From assembly GCF_000373905.1 (NCBI RefSeq), contig NZ_KB892705.1:3019184-3083183 (forward strand): DNA of 64,000 nucleotides, given 5' to 3'. Numbering within the stretch: the first letter of the stretch is position 1; the number at the start of each line of letters is the position of its first letter. The stretch comes from Mycobacterium sp. 155 (GTDB lineage: Bacteria; Actinomycetota; Actinomycetes; Mycobacteriales; Mycobacteriaceae). A program made the translations under genes and the position numbers. Positions 8,257 to 18,775 of the stretch are shown here, in pieces. The notes under the pieces are model-generated. The model did not search any database and was not told the DNA's origin. It was given only the letters and a program-made list of their open reading frames with translations.

Positions 8257-8464
8257 TAACAAAATGGTCACAAGCTGGCTACGAGTCGCGTTACCAACGC
8301 CACGACCTGCGCAAACGCATCAGTAACCTGCACCTTTAATGTTTTTTTAAGTTTTGCCGGGCCTAAAAACGCCCAACCCAACAAAAGGTGACTTGCTTGC
8401 GACGAACCGTTACCGTTCATTCCCAAGTCATCAACCGACCCTCACCGGATGACCTGCCATCCCC

Positions 8465-9495
<1,031 letters not shown>

Positions 9496-9501
9496 GTCCG
9501 C

Positions 9502-9930
9502 TCAGGCGGAGTTGACCCACTCGTCGGTGCCGTCAGCGAAGTGCTGGTGTTTCCACACCGGTAGCCGTTCCTTGACGGTGTCCACAAGGCGGGCACAGGT
9601 TTCGAACGCCGCCCTGCGATGGTCCGCTGCTACAGCGGCCACCAGGGCGGCGTCTCCTATGTTCAGGGTCCCGATGCGGTGACTCACCGCAATGGCCTGG
9701 ACTCCAACACTCTCCGAGGCGATCTCGGCGGCAACCGCCTCCAGCGTCTGCAGGGCGGTCGGATGGGCGGAGTACTCCAGTCGCAACACCGACCGGCCAC
9801 CGTCATGGTCGCGAACCACGCCCGAGAATCCCACGACGGCGCCTGCGGCCTCGTGAGCCACCAGCGCTTCGTATTCCGGCAGAGCGATGGGGTCCTCGGT
9901 GAGCTCCACCCGGACGACGACAGCGCTCAC
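9502..9930 (-). CDS. moaE2: Molybdopterin synthase large subunit MoaE2
   Basis: 142 residues of the MoaE family, which with thiocarboxylated MoaD converts cyclic pyranopterin monophosphate to molybdopterin. Diagnostic segments are [42 protein letters not shown] and the lysine-containing [11 protein letters not shown]. The start overlaps the mog stop by 4 bases. The operon order moaC-mog-moaE2 is that of Rv0864-Rv0866. It converges on rpfA with 6 bases between stops. Confidence 0.95.
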   Translation of the reverse strand: MSAVVVRVELTEDPIALPEYEALVAHEAAGAVVGFSGVVRDHDGGRSVLRLEYSAHPTALQTLEAVAAEIASESVGVQAIAVSHRIGTLNIGDAALVAAVAADHRRAAFETCARLVDTVKERLPVWKHQHFADGTDEWVNSA

Positions 9931-10430
9931 TGGCCGTGATCCCGGCCGCTCAGCTGATCCAACGCATGCTCCAGCACGTGATCGAGCACGCCCAGGCCGT
10001 CCTTCACCCCGCCCGTCGATCCCGGCAGGTTCACGATCAGCGTGCGCCCGGCCACGCCGCAGACGCCGCGCGACAGCACCGACGTGGGCACCTTGTGGCC
10101 TCCCGAGCGCCGGATGGCGTCGGCCAGGCCGGGCACCTGATAGTCCAGCACCGCCATGGTGGCTTCCGGAGTGCGGTCGGTGGGCGAGATGCCGGTGCCG
10201 CCAGAAGTGATGATCAGGTCGACGTGTTCGGCCAAAGCGGATCGCAGCGCTGCGTTGACGGCGGCACCATCGGGAACCACCATTTGTTCGGTCACGTCAT
10301 AGCCACGGTGTGACAGCCAACCGACGATCATGGGACCGGTGCGATCGTCGTAGATGCCGGCCGATGCGCGCGTCGACGCGATGACCACCCGGGCCGAACG
10401 GGTTACACCGGTGGAGTGTCTGGAGTCCAT
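9927..10430 (-). CDS. mog: Molybdopterin adenylyltransferase Mog/MoaB
   Basis: 167 residues of the MogA/MoaB fold. [15 protein letters not shown] is the conserved substrate-binding loop, and [12 protein letters not shown] follows near the C-terminus. The enzyme adenylylates molybdopterin before molybdate insertion. It is part of a minus-strand operon and overlaps moaE2 by 4 bases. With the ATG at 10430 it overlaps moaC by 28 bases, longer than the other overlaps here, so a slightly later start is possible. Confidence 0.93.
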   Translation of the reverse strand: MDSRHSTGVTRSARVVIASTRASAGIYDDRTGPMIVGWLSHRGYDVTEQMVVPDGAAVNAALRSALAEHVDLIITSGGTGISPTDRTPEATMAVLDYQVPGLADAIRRSGGHKVPTSVLSRGVCGVAGRTLIVNLPGSTGGVKDGLGVLDHVLEHALDQLSGRDHGQ

Positions 10431-10882
10431 AGACCCGTTTTACCGCCCTCTTTGCGCAGTACCCGGATCTGGTCGAGACGAGCCGCCGGATCGACGGCCT
10501 TGATCATGTCGTAGAGCGTCAGCGCGGCCACGCTGACGGCGGTCAGCGCTTCCATCTCGACGCCCGTGCGATCGGTACTGCGCACGGTCGCGGTGACGTC
10601 GACGCGATCGGTTCCGATGTCGAAATCGACGTCGACACCGGTCAGCGCTAACTGATGACACAGCGGAATCAGATCAGAGGTCCGCTTGGCGGCCATGATG
10701 CCGGCAACGCGTGCCGTGGCCAGCGCGTCACCCTTGGGCAACCCTCGCGAGGAGATCAATGCGACCACCTCGACGGTGGTCAGCACAGTGCCCGCAGCAA
10801 CGGCCGTACGCCTGGTGACGTCCTTGGTGGTGACGTCGACCATGTGCGCCGCCCCGGAGTCGTCGAGGTGCGACAGCCCCAC
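10403..10882 (-). CDS. moaC: Cyclic pyranopterin monophosphate synthase MoaC
   Basis: 159 residues of MoaC, which completes the GTP rearrangement begun by MoaA. The typical pieces are [36 protein letters not shown], the [21 protein letters not shown] helix with catalytic residues, and a C-terminal lysine-rich loop (RKEGGKTG). It is the second gene of the minus-strand operon, 2 bases after the small Rv0863-like gene. Confidence 0.95.
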   Translation of the reverse strand: MGLSHLDDSGAAHMVDVTTKDVTRRTAVAAGTVLTTVEVVALISSRGLPKGDALATARVAGIMAAKRTSDLIPLCHQLALTGVDVDFDIGTDRVDVTATVRSTDRTGVEMEALTAVSVAALTLYDMIKAVDPAARLDQIRVLRKEGGKTGLWTPDTPPV

Positions 10883-10884
10883 CG

Positions 10885-11082
10885 TTACCGGTTGACGACG
10901 GTGACCGACTGGATGAACGGCAGGGTGTCTGCCGGTACAGGGAAGGTCACGTCACCGAACGGAGACAGTGCTCCGGTACGGTCGGTTGCCAGTTCACTGA
11001 CGGCGTGATCGTCGCCGTCACTGAGGACCGGCCAGCCGTTGTCGACGTACTGTTTCTTGTTGTTGTCAGCCACGCCCCACAT
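10885..11082 (-). CDS. Small conserved protein at head of the moaC operon (Rv0863-like)
   Basis: A 65-residue, largely polar protein (start [16 protein letters not shown], ending [10 protein letters not shown]) with no transmembrane segment or known domain. It is the first gene of the moaC-mog-moaE2 operon, as Rv0863 is in M. tuberculosis, so a link to molybdenum cofactor is suggested by position alone. The ATG at 11080-11082 is preferred over longer in-frame options because the upstream codons look like antisense of the divergent gene. Confidence 0.72.
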   Translation of the reverse strand: MWGVADNNKKQYVDNGWPVLSDGDDHAVSELATDRTGALSPFGDVTFPVPADTLPFIQSVTVVNR

Positions 11083-11186
11083 TGTGGCAGGCCAGGCATC
11101 CGGTGGCGAGACCGACATGTCCCGGCTGGGCCCGGAGCGCAGCGGCCGGGGATGTCCTGAGCGGGCTGCTTTACGCTGGTCGGGAA

Positions 11187-13478
11187 ATGACCGCGAAGAC
11201 TCCTTCGGAGGACACGAGCGCCGCGACCCGGGCGACCGCCGGGATCCCACTCGGTGCCTGGCTGGCCGATCTCCCCGACGAGGGACTTCTGCGGGTGCTG
11301 CAGTTGCGGCCGGACTTGACCCAACCGCCGCCGGCCAGTCTGTCGGCGCTGGCTGCGCGGGCCTTGTCACGACAGTCGGTCAAGGCCGCCACCGACGGAC
11401 TGGACTTCCTGCACCTGGCGGTGCTGGATGCGTTGCTGGTCCTGCACGCCGACACCTACGCCGTTACGGTCACCGAACTCAACACGCGGCTGGGTGAGCG
11501 GGCCGACGCCGACGCAGTCGCCACCGCATTGGACAACCTGCGCGAGCGGGCCGTGGTGTGGGGAACCGACGAGGTGCGGGTGGCCCCGGAGACTGCCGGG
11601 TCGCTGCCGTGGTACCCGGGCCAGGCCGTGCTGGAGCCGTCCGACCGCAGCGCCGACGAGATCGCGGCGCAGTTGGCCGATCTCGACGATGCCCAGGCTG
11701 ACCTGCTGGCCCGGTTAGTGGAGGGCTCGCCGATCGGCCGCACCCGCGATGCCGCCGCAGGGACTCCACCGGACCGGCCGGTGCCGCGGCTTCTGGAGGC
11801 CGGACTGCTGCGCCGGGTCGATGACGAAACCGTGATTCTGCCGCGGCTGGTTGGCCAGTCGCTGCGCGGCGAGGTCCCGGGTCCGGTGGAATTGGCGGTG
11901 CCCACGCTCGATGCAACGATCACGACGACCGCCGAAGTGGACGCCGTGGCCGCGGGTGCCGCGCTCGACCTGTTGCGCGAGATCGAGCTATTGGTCGAAA
12001 CCCTTGGCGCCACACCGGTTGTTGAGCTGCGCAACGGCGGTCTCGGGGTGCGTGACGTCAGACGTCTGGCCAAGACGACCGGGATCGACGAGCCGAGGCT
12101 GGGCCTCATCCTGGAACTGGCCGCGACAGCCGGGCTGATCGCTGTCGGCATGCCCGACCCCGATCCGGGCGACGACACAGGACCGTATTGGGCGCCGACA
12201 GTGGCCGCCGACCGTTTCGTGGAGTCGCCGACGGCCGCGCGCTGGCAGCTGATCGCCTCGACCTGGCTCGACCTGCAGGCCCGCCCGGCGCTCATCGGCA
12301 CCCGCGGACCCGACGGCAAACCCTTTGCGGCACTGTCAGATTCACTGTTCTCCACGGCCGCTCCACTGGATCGCCGGTTGCTGTTGACGGTGCTGGTCGA
12401 ACTTCCTCCGGGGTCTGGTGTCGACGCGGCCGAGGCTTCGCGGGCGATGATCTGGCATCGACCTCGCTGGTCGGCACGTCTGCAGCCGGGCACTGTGGCG
12501 AACCTGCTGGACGAGGCACACGCGGTGGGCCTGGCGGGCCGCGGCGCGATCAGCACGCCGGGTCGCGGCCTGCTGGCCGACAATCCGCCCGAGGACATTC
12601 TGGCGACGATGGCCAAGGTGCTACCCAAGCCGCTCGACCATTTTCTGCTGCAGGCCGATCTCACGGTGATCGTGCCGGGGCCACTGGAACGCGAGCTGGC
12701 CGAGCAGTTGGCCGTGGTGGCCACCGTCGAATCGGCAGGCGCGGCCATGGTGTACCGCATCAGCGAAGCCTCGGTGCGGCACGCGCTGGACTCCGGCCGT
12801 ACTGCCACCGAACTGCACACACTGTTCGAGAAGCACTCCAAAACCCCAGTACCACAAGGCTTGACGTACCTCATCGACGACGTCGCACGCCGGCACGGGC
12901 AGCTGCGGGTCGGCATGGCGTCGTCGTTCGTGCGGTGCGAGGATGCCGTCCTGCTGGCGCAGGCGGTGACCTCGGCGGCCACCGAACGCCTCGAGCTGCG
13001 GCTGCTGGCCCCGACGGTCGCGGTGTCACAGGCCCCGATCGCCGACGTGCTGGTCGGGCTGCGGGAGGCCGGCTTCGCCCCAGCTGCCGAGGACTCGTCG
13101 GGCAGCATCGTCGACATCAGGGCGCGCGGCGCCCGCGTCGCCGTCCCGACCCGGCGTCGGGTGTACCGGCCCGCGACACCTCCGACCGCACAGACGCTTT
13201 CGGCGATCATCGCGGTGCTGCGCAAGGTGTCCAGCGGACCGTTCGCGAATGTTCGACTGGATCCGGCGATGGCCATCACTCAGCTGCAGGACGCCGCAAT
13301 CGCCCAAACCTCGGTGGTGATCGGTTATGTGGACCCGGCAGGCGTTGCCACCCAGCGGGTGGTGGCGCCGATCAATGTCCGTGGCGGCCAGCTCACCGCC
13401 TACGATCCCGCCGCGGGGCGCGTGCGGGAGTTCGCGATTCACCGCGTCACCTCAGTGGTATCGGCCGACGGCGACTAG
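11187..13478 (+). CDS. Helicase-associated (XPB/Ssl2-type) domain protein, Rv0862c-like
   Basis: 763 residues with no Walker motifs. The N-terminus ([20 protein letters not shown]) and many winged-helix-like segments match the actinobacterial helicase-associated family represented by Rv0862c. In M. tuberculosis that gene sits next to ercc3. The C-terminal part (about 650-755) includes [19 protein letters not shown], a WYL-like beta region. It probably works with the XPB helicase encoded at 16.8 kb. The start is ATG 11187 with a TACGCT -10-like box just upstream, so the message may be leaderless. Confidence 0.85.
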   Translation: MTAKTPSEDTSAATRATAGIPLGAWLADLPDEGLLRVLQLRPDLTQPPPASLSALAARALSRQSVKAATDGLDFLHLAVLDALLVLHADTYAVTVTELNTRLGERADADAVATALDNLRERAVVWGTDEVRVAPETAGSLPWYPGQAVLEPSDRSADEIAAQLADLDDAQADLLARLVEGSPIGRTRDAAAGTPPDRPVPRLLEAGLLRRVDDETVILPRLVGQSLRGEVPGPVELAVPTLDATITTTAEVDAVAAGAALDLLREIELLVETLGATPVVELRNGGLGVRDVRRLAKTTGIDEPRLGLILELAATAGLIAVGMPDPDPGDDTGPYWAPTVAADRFVESPTAARWQLIASTWLDLQARPALIGTRGPDGKPFAALSDSLFSTAAPLDRRLLLTVLVELPPGSGVDAAEASRAMIWHRPRWSARLQPGTVANLLDEAHAVGLAGRGAISTPGRGLLADNPPEDILATMAKVLPKPLDHFLLQADLTVIVPGPLERELAEQLAVVATVESAGAAMVYRISEASVRHALDSGRTATELHTLFEKHSKTPVPQGLTYLIDDVARRHGQLRVGMASSFVRCEDAVLLAQAVTSAATERLELRLLAPTVAVSQAPIADVLVGLREAGFAPAAEDSSGSIVDIRARGARVAVPTRRRVYRPATPPTAQTLSAIIAVLRKVSSGPFANVRLDPAMAITQLQDAAIAQTSVVIGYVDPAGVATQRVVAPINVRGGQLTAYDPAAGRVREFAIHRVTSVVSADGD

Positions 13479-13539
13479 GCCGCGACTAGGCCCACAGCAG
13501 ATCCGTGCTGGCCGCACGACTGAGCGGCAGGCGATACAA

Positions 13540-14520
13540 CTACTTGTTGCTGCGGCCAGGCGTCAACCACGAGAATGCGAGAGCGAGGATCGCGGTTGCA
13601 AAGAATCCGAGGATCGTCGTTCCGACCCAGGCTGGGAACTTCTCTATCAGACCGATAAACCATGAGTTTACAGTCCCTCTAACTGAGAACGGTCGTGTCA
13701 TGTTGACTCGCCAGACAGCCTCGGAGTTTGTGACTTGATCCGGCATAGGATCCAAACTATTGAAATTGGTTCGAACTTCGCCGTCTCGAGGCTTCTTGGG
13801 ATCAGCCGTAAAGGCACCATATGAAAATGCCAGAGCGTCGCTGAATTTACCCATACCTGACGTAAGGTTGTAGTCAATTGCCAGCCCAGGGAGGTACTGT
13901 AGCTCAAAGTTGTATGCATCAATACCTGCCGGCGTTGTGTTCAGGTTCTGCGTATCGCATGTAACCGACCAGACGGCCAATGCCCTCTGAGTGCTTTCTT
14001 CCAGCATTTGTAGCGGCTTCAATTGAAATATCGCATAATTCGCATCCGGCTTGAGACGTGTTGTCGACCACTGCAACCTCTTGGCCCAATCTGGAAACAT
14101 CCTGCTTGCATACGGAAAGCAGTTGTGAGCGTCTTTTGGCAGGAACACGCCAACTTGTGGTAACCCCTCTGCTGGCGCCCCGAAGACGACATCTTTGACA
14201 TCGATATAAGCGGCTGCGGTAAATGAAATGGTCCAGGACAGATCGTTGTGCACATAGAACTTGAATTCAGGCCCAAGGGCGCGTGTTATACCGTCAAACT
14301 GGTTGGGTGAGGCGATGGCAAGACCCACCGCCGCGCTGGGATCTGCGAGCCTGAACGGACGGTCCTCTGCTCCATGGCGTGACACAGCCCAAATTGTGAG
14401 GAATGGCAGGCAGGCGATGATCACTACCCATGCAAGATGCCGTGGCTTCATTGACGCGAAGCGTATCTGAGCCATAAGCATTGCGTCGGAGCGCCACACA
14501 CTAGCTGCCGGGGCGGACAC
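13540..14520 (-). CDS. Accessory membrane-anchored exported protein, unknown family
   Basis: 326 residues, or 303 if it starts at MKPRHLAWVV (14451). There is a hydrophobic N-terminal segment (HLAWVVIIACLPFLTIWAV), a long extracytoplasmic domain with cysteines in AHNCFPYAS and SVTCDTQNL, and a C-terminal membrane helix (TTILGFFATAILALAFSWL) ending in a short basic tail. I do not recognise the family. The base composition is clearly lower in GC than the neighbours (31 of 60 bases in line 13681 against 45 of 60 in line 17401), and the gene interrupts the Rv0862c-ercc3 pairing, so horizontal acquisition is likely. Confidence 0.7.
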   Translation of the reverse strand: MSAPAASVWRSDAMLMAQIRFASMKPRHLAWVVIIACLPFLTIWAVSRHGAEDRPFRLADPSAAVGLAIASPNQFDGITRALGPEFKFYVHNDLSWTISFTAAAYIDVKDVVFGAPAEGLPQVGVFLPKDAHNCFPYASRMFPDWAKRLQWSTTRLKPDANYAIFQLKPLQMLEESTQRALAVWSVTCDTQNLNTTPAGIDAYNFELQYLPGLAIDYNLTSGMGKFSDALAFSYGAFTADPKKPRDGEVRTNFNSLDPMPDQVTNSEAVWRVNMTRPFSVRGTVNSWFIGLIEKFPAWVGTTILGFFATAILALAFSWLTPGRSNK

Positions 14521-14594
14521 TGTTCGCAGCCGGATGCCAGATTTATGACGGCACAGTCACCCGGGGGCGAACAATTTCTCGATTCTTTTCGTGG

Positions 14595-14992
14595 TCAGGT
14601 CGGGGGCTGGTATCCAGCTGGAATCTGTTGTTTCGTGGCGTCAATGGCCGCCTTCTTCTCGGCTGACGGCTTAGCGAGCGGCGCCCCTCCTGGGTCCTTG
14701 AGTTCAGCAACCTTCGCTGCATCCGTACATGCGTCGACACGTGGCTTCAGTGCAGAGCGTTCGGTCTCAAGTTGGGCTTTCTCGGCGTTGTAGGCATCGA
14801 CGGCGGCGTGGTCGTATGTGTTGACGCTGCCAGCCGGGGCATTATGGTCGTCTGCGCGTTGCGACCACGCGTCGAATTGAGCCGCGACTTCGGGACACAA
14901 ATCGGCAAATGCAACCGCCCGAGCTACCGGGAGGACCGCCCCCAATTGATCGCCGGCAACCACACCAGGCTCACCGCCAGCAGCATGCTCAT
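14595..14992 (-). pseudogene. Frameshifted small secreted protein gene
   Basis: Downstream of about 14960 the minus strand encodes a good secreted-protein body (VAFADLCPEVAAQFDAW to QQIPAGYQPPT) with two cysteines and a helical Glu/Lys-rich middle. The matching signal peptide start (LMSMLLAVSLVW, ATG at 14990-14992) lies in a different frame that stops at 14924. A one-base shift near 14960-14970 would join MSMLLAVSLV to VVAGDQLGAVLPVARAVAFA as a normal signal peptide. Either this is a decayed gene or the assembly has a single-base error. Function unknown. Confidence 0.6.
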
Positions 14993-15104
14993 CAACTTGC
15001 GGACCACAGCCGCCCTCACCGATTGGCCAACACCCGTGCTTACGCACCCAAGCGCGCCAATCAGGGGGCATCGGGCGTCAATTTCGCGGCGGTGGATGAG
15101 CTGT

Positions 15105-15215
15105 CCTGTGCCTGGACGCCGACGCCAATCTGGTCGAACGGCTGCTGGCGGTGGATTCGACCAGCGTGCGTGTCCATCAGCACTCCGCTGTGACGGGGCG
15201 TGACCAGAGCTACTA
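15105..15215 (+). pseudogene. Remnant of a DDE (IS4/IS5-type) transposase
   Basis: One plus-strand frame reads LDADANLVERLLAVDSTSVR and continues VHQHSAVTGRDQSY before a stop at about 15215. The block AVDSTSVRVHQHSA resembles the first catalytic-Asp region of IS5-group transposases, which often have VDSTxxRAHQHA. An in-frame stop lies upstream and no rest of the gene remains. Together with the AT-richer genes next to it, this marks the 13.5-15.3 kb segment as a mobile-element scar. Confidence 0.55.
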
Positions 15216-15274
15216 GCCACGACTAACCCGACGAACAGCCTCGACACAGCTCATCCACAGAACTGTTCACGACC

Positions 15275-16723
15275 ATGTCTCTCGTGACGACCCTGTTGAG
15301 CGAGGCCGTTCAGGCGCCGGCGAGACGCGGCGTGTCGCTGCTGCACGGCTGGCTGCCGCCGACGGTATGGGCAGTGGCCGCCATCGTGTTGGTGCTGGCG
15401 ATCGGTTGGCGAAACCGACGGTGGCGGCTGATCTGGCTGCCGGCGGCGATCGTGATCGGTCTCATCCTGGCCGGGTGGACCCACTGGTACATCGACACCG
15501 AGGGACTGGCCGGCGATCCCGCACCGGACTCGCTGTGGATTTGGGTGGGTCTGACCGGTCTGGCGATCGCGGTCGCGGTGTTCGGTTGGCGGGGCAACCG
15601 CTGGTGGCGCCGAGGGGCGTCCGTGGTCGCGGTGCCGCTGTGCCTGCTGAGCGCGGGGCTGGCCCTGAACCTCTGGGTCGGCTATTTCCCGACGGTCCCG
15701 GCGGCTTGGAACGAACTGACCGCCGGGCCGTTGCCCGACGAAACCGACCTCGCGACTGTTCAGGGGATGCGGGGCAAGGGTGCACCTGAGCACGGGGCAC
15801 TCGTCCCGGTGGACATTCCTGCCGACGCGTCGGGGTTCAAACACCGCACCGAGTTGGTGTACCTGCCGCCGGCCTGGTTCGCCGCCAATGCCCCGAAGTT
15901 TCCGGTCGTGATGATGATCGCGGGTGAGTTCAACACCCCGTCCGACTGGCCGCGCACAGGCAACGCGATCGCCACGATCGACAACTTCGCCGCCGCGCAC
16001 GGCGGCAACGCCCCGGTGTTCGTGTTCGTCGACGTCGGCGGTTCCTTCAACAACGACACCGAATGCGTCAACGGTCCGCGCGGCAACGTGGCGGATCACC
16101 TCATCAAAGACGTGCCCCCATATCTCACCGGCACGTTCGATGTGCAGAAGGCCGGTTGGGGTGTCGTCGGCTGGTCGATGGGCGGCACCTGCGCGGTGGA
16201 TCTGACCGTGATGCATCCCGAGCTGTTCAGCTCCTTCGTCGACATCGCCGGGGACATGGGCCCCAATGCGGGCACCAAAGATCAGACCATCGCCAGGGTC
16301 TACGGCGGCGACGCCTCGCAGTGGCCGATCTACGACCCCACGACCGTGATCAACAAGCACGGGCCGTACCAAGGTGTTTCGGGCTGGTTCGCGATCTCCT
16401 CGGATGCGCCGCAACAACGGAGGGGCGGATGGGGCAATCCTGACGCGGTCGGCCTGGGCGGGCAGGACGCCGCAGGCAATCCGGGTGATCAGACCGACGC
16501 CGCCAATTCGCTGTGCCGGTTGGGCCGGGACAACGGCATCACCTGCGCTGTTGTCGCCAGCCCGGGCAAGCACGACTGGCCGTTCGCAATGGACGTGTTC
16601 AAGGCCTCACTGCCGTGGCTGGCGGGCCAGGTCGGCACGCCGGGCGTTGCCGAGGTGCCGCTGCCCGGAGGCGTTACGGGAGGGGCACCGGCAGGGATCC
16701 CGCTGCAGGCCGCGCACCACTGA
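15275..16723 (+). CDS. Membrane-anchored esterase with alpha/beta-hydrolase fold
   Basis: 482 residues. The first 145 hold about four membrane helices (for example VWAVAAIVLVLAIGW and LIWLPAAIVIGLILAGW). The following domain is an antigen-85/esterase-D-like alpha/beta hydrolase with the nucleophile motif GWSMGG (Ser301) and a likely catalytic histidine in PGKHDW. The catalytic domain should face outside. The substrate is unknown; related mycobacterial proteins act on acyl esters at the cell surface. Base composition returns to the high-GC norm here. Confidence 0.85.
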   Translation: MSLVTTLLSEAVQAPARRGVSLLHGWLPPTVWAVAAIVLVLAIGWRNRRWRLIWLPAAIVIGLILAGWTHWYIDTEGLAGDPAPDSLWIWVGLTGLAIAVAVFGWRGNRWWRRGASVVAVPLCLLSAGLALNLWVGYFPTVPAAWNELTAGPLPDETDLATVQGMRGKGAPEHGALVPVDIPADASGFKHRTELVYLPPAWFAANAPKFPVVMMIAGEFNTPSDWPRTGNAIATIDNFAAAHGGNAPVFVFVDVGGSFNNDTECVNGPRGNVADHLIKDVPPYLTGTFDVQKAGWGVVGWSMGGTCAVDLTVMHPELFSSFVDIAGDMGPNAGTKDQTIARVYGGDASQWPIYDPTTVINKHGPYQGVSGWFAISSDAPQQRRGGWGNPDAVGLGGQDAAGNPGDQTDAANSLCRLGRDNGITCAVVASPGKHDWPFAMDVFKASLPWLAGQVGTPGVAEVPLPGGVTGGAPAGIPLQAAHH

Positions 16724-16786
16724 ACTCCGGTGTTGTCGGCGCGTTCGGAATAATGGTCAGAATGACTTGCAAGCGAGGAGCCGCGC

Positions 16787-18436
16787 ATGAGTGACGGCCC
16801 GCTGATCGTGCAGTCCGACAAAACGGTGCTGTTGGAGATCGACCATGCCCAGGCCGGCGCGGCGCGCGCAGCCATCGCTCCGTTCGCCGAGCTGGAGCGC
16901 GCGCCCGAACACGTACACACCTACCGCATCACGCCGCTGGCGCTGTGGAACGCCCGCGCGGCCGGCCACGACGCCGAGCAGGTGGTCGACGCGCTGGTCT
17001 CGTTTTCCCGTTACGCCGTCCCCCAGCCGCTGCTGGTCGACATCGTCGACACCATGTCCCGCTACGGGCGGCTGCAGCTGGTCAAGCATCCGGCGCACGG
17101 GTTGACCCTGGTGAGCCTCGACCGGGCGGTGCTCGAGGAGGTGCTGCGCAACAAGAAGATCGCGCCCATGCTGGGTGCCCGCATCGACGATGACATCGTG
17201 ATCGTGCACGCCAGTGAACGCGGCCGGGTCAAGCAGATGCTGCTCAAGATCGGCTGGCCCGCCGAGGACCTGGCCGGCTATGTCGACGGCGAGGCGCACC
17301 CGATCGCGCTAAAGCAGGACGGCTGGGAACTGCGCGACTACCAGGAGATGGCCACCGACTCGTTCTGGGCCGGCGGCTCGGGCGTCGTGGTGCTGCCGTG
17401 TGGCGCGGGTAAGACGCTGGTCGGTGCCGCGGCGATGGCCAAGGCCGGCGCGACGACGCTGATCCTGGTCACCAACACCGTGGCGGGCCGGCAGTGGAAG
17501 CGGGAGCTGGTCGCCCGCACCTCGCTGACCGAGGACGAGATTGGCGAGTACTCCGGAGAGAAGAAGGAGATCCGCCCGGTCACCATCGCGACATACCAGG
17601 TGATCACGCGGCGCAGCAAAGGTGAGTACAAGAACCTGGAGATCTTCGACAGCCGCGACTGGGGTCTGATCATCTACGACGAGGTCCACCTGTTGCCGGC
17701 CCCGGTGTTCCGGATGACCGCTGACCTGCAGTCTCGACGCCGTTTGGGATTGACCGCGACACTGATCCGCGAGGACGGCCGGGAGGGCGACGTGTTCTCG
17801 CTGATCGGGCCCAAGCGCTACGACGCGCCGTGGAAGGACATCGAAGCCCAGGGCTGGATCGCCCCGGCCGAGTGCATCGAGGTCCGGGTGACGATGACTG
17901 ACAACGAGCGGATGATCTACGCGACCGCCGAGCCCGACGAACGCTACAAACTGTGCTCCACTGCGCACACCAAGATCGCGGTCGTGCGCTCGATCCTGGA
18001 ACGTCACTCCGGCGAACAGACACTGGTCATCGGCGCGTACCTCGACCAGCTGGAGGAACTCGGGCAGGAGCTCGATGCGCCGGTGATCCAGGGGTCGACG
18101 AAGAACTCCGAACGTGAGGCGTTGTTCGACGCGTTCCGCCGCGGCGAGATCTCCACCCTGGTGGTGAGCAAGGTGGCGAACTTCTCCATCGATCTGCCGG
18201 AAGCGTCTGTGGCCGTTCAGGTTTCGGGAACCTTCGGATCGCGCCAGGAGGAGGCGCAGCGGCTGGGCCGACTGCTGCGGCCGAAGGCCGACGGCGGTGG
18301 TGCGGTGTTCTACTCCGTGGTTTCGCGCGATTCCCTGGACGCAGAATACGCCGCGCACCGACAGCGGTTCCTCGCCGAACAGGGCTACGGGTACATCATC
18401 AAAGACGCCGACGATCTGCTGGGGCCGACGATATAG
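16787..18436 (+). CDS. ercc3: DNA repair helicase XPB (ERCC3 homologue)
   Basis: 549 residues, superfamily 2 helicase. The N-terminal third is the XPB damage-recognition-type domain. Walker A is PCGAGKTLVG (about 204-213), Walker B is YDEVHLLPA (Asp298 region), then motif III TATLIRED, the RED element typical of XPB, and the C-terminal QEEAQRLGRLLRPK motif VI. Such enzymes unwind DNA 3' to 5' with ATP. It is the counterpart of Rv0861c. The start is ATG 16787 with GAGGAG upstream. Confidence 0.95.
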   Translation: MSDGPLIVQSDKTVLLEIDHAQAGAARAAIAPFAELERAPEHVHTYRITPLALWNARAAGHDAEQVVDALVSFSRYAVPQPLLVDIVDTMSRYGRLQLVKHPAHGLTLVSLDRAVLEEVLRNKKIAPMLGARIDDDIVIVHASERGRVKQMLLKIGWPAEDLAGYVDGEAHPIALKQDGWELRDYQEMATDSFWAGGSGVVVLPCGAGKTLVGAAAMAKAGATTLILVTNTVAGRQWKRELVARTSLTEDEIGEYSGEKKEIRPVTIATYQVITRRSKGEYKNLEIFDSRDWGLIIYDEVHLLPAPVFRMTADLQSRRRLGLTATLIREDGREGDVFSLIGPKRYDAPWKDIEAQGWIAPAECIEVRVTMTDNERMIYATAEPDERYKLCSTAHTKIAVVRSILERHSGEQTLVIGAYLDQLEELGQELDAPVIQGSTKNSEREALFDAFRRGEISTLVVSKVANFSIDLPEASVAVQVSGTFGSRQEEAQRLGRLLRPKADGGGAVFYSVVSRDSLDAEYAAHRQRFLAEQGYGYIIKDADDLLGPTI

Positions 18437-18559
18437 CGGCGCGTTCAGCCCGGCGAGCAGACGCCACGGTCCCAAAATCTCGGCGCGTCGGGGACTTTCG
18501 TGTCTCAGTGTCATTGTGAGGGTGCTGTGTTGCGGTGTGTCGAGGTGACAGACCCCGCG

Positions 18560-18735
18560 TGCGGTGGTTGGTTCCGGATCATCTGGTGTCTGGCTCATTT
18601 CGCGTCTGCCGCCCCTTTTTTGGGGGGTTGGCGTTGAGCAGTAGTGCCGGCACCAGATGAGAAGGACCGGACGGCGCGACTTGATAGGAGCGTGGCATCG
18701 CCCCGACTGAGAAGTGTCCGCCGCCCGGCCCAACC
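18560..18735 (+). ncRNA. Candidate bridge RNA of the IS110 element
   Basis: Two stem-loops can be drawn by eye. Loop 1: CATCTGGTG (18580-18588) pairs with CACCAGATG (18651-18659). It encloses TTTCGCGTCT (18598-18607), a GC-rich apical hairpin with a six-T loop, and GAGCAGTAG (18636-18644). Loop 2: CGGAC (18668-18672) pairs with GTCCG (18716-18720). It encloses ATAGGAGC (18684-18691) and ACTGAG (18706-18711). Loop 1 segments correspond to the left and right target flanks, and loop 2 segments to the right and left element ends, as in published IS110 bridge RNAs. Transcript ends are guesses. Confidence 0.75.
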
Positions 18736-18775
18736 TCAATACACCCCCTCTTCATGACTGAAGGAGGCAACCACC

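Noticed and set aside
11456..13279. Long open frame (607 codons) antisense to the Rv0862c-like gene
   Set aside because: Same effect of GC-rich third positions; the translation is Ser/Arg/Ala-rich low complexity.
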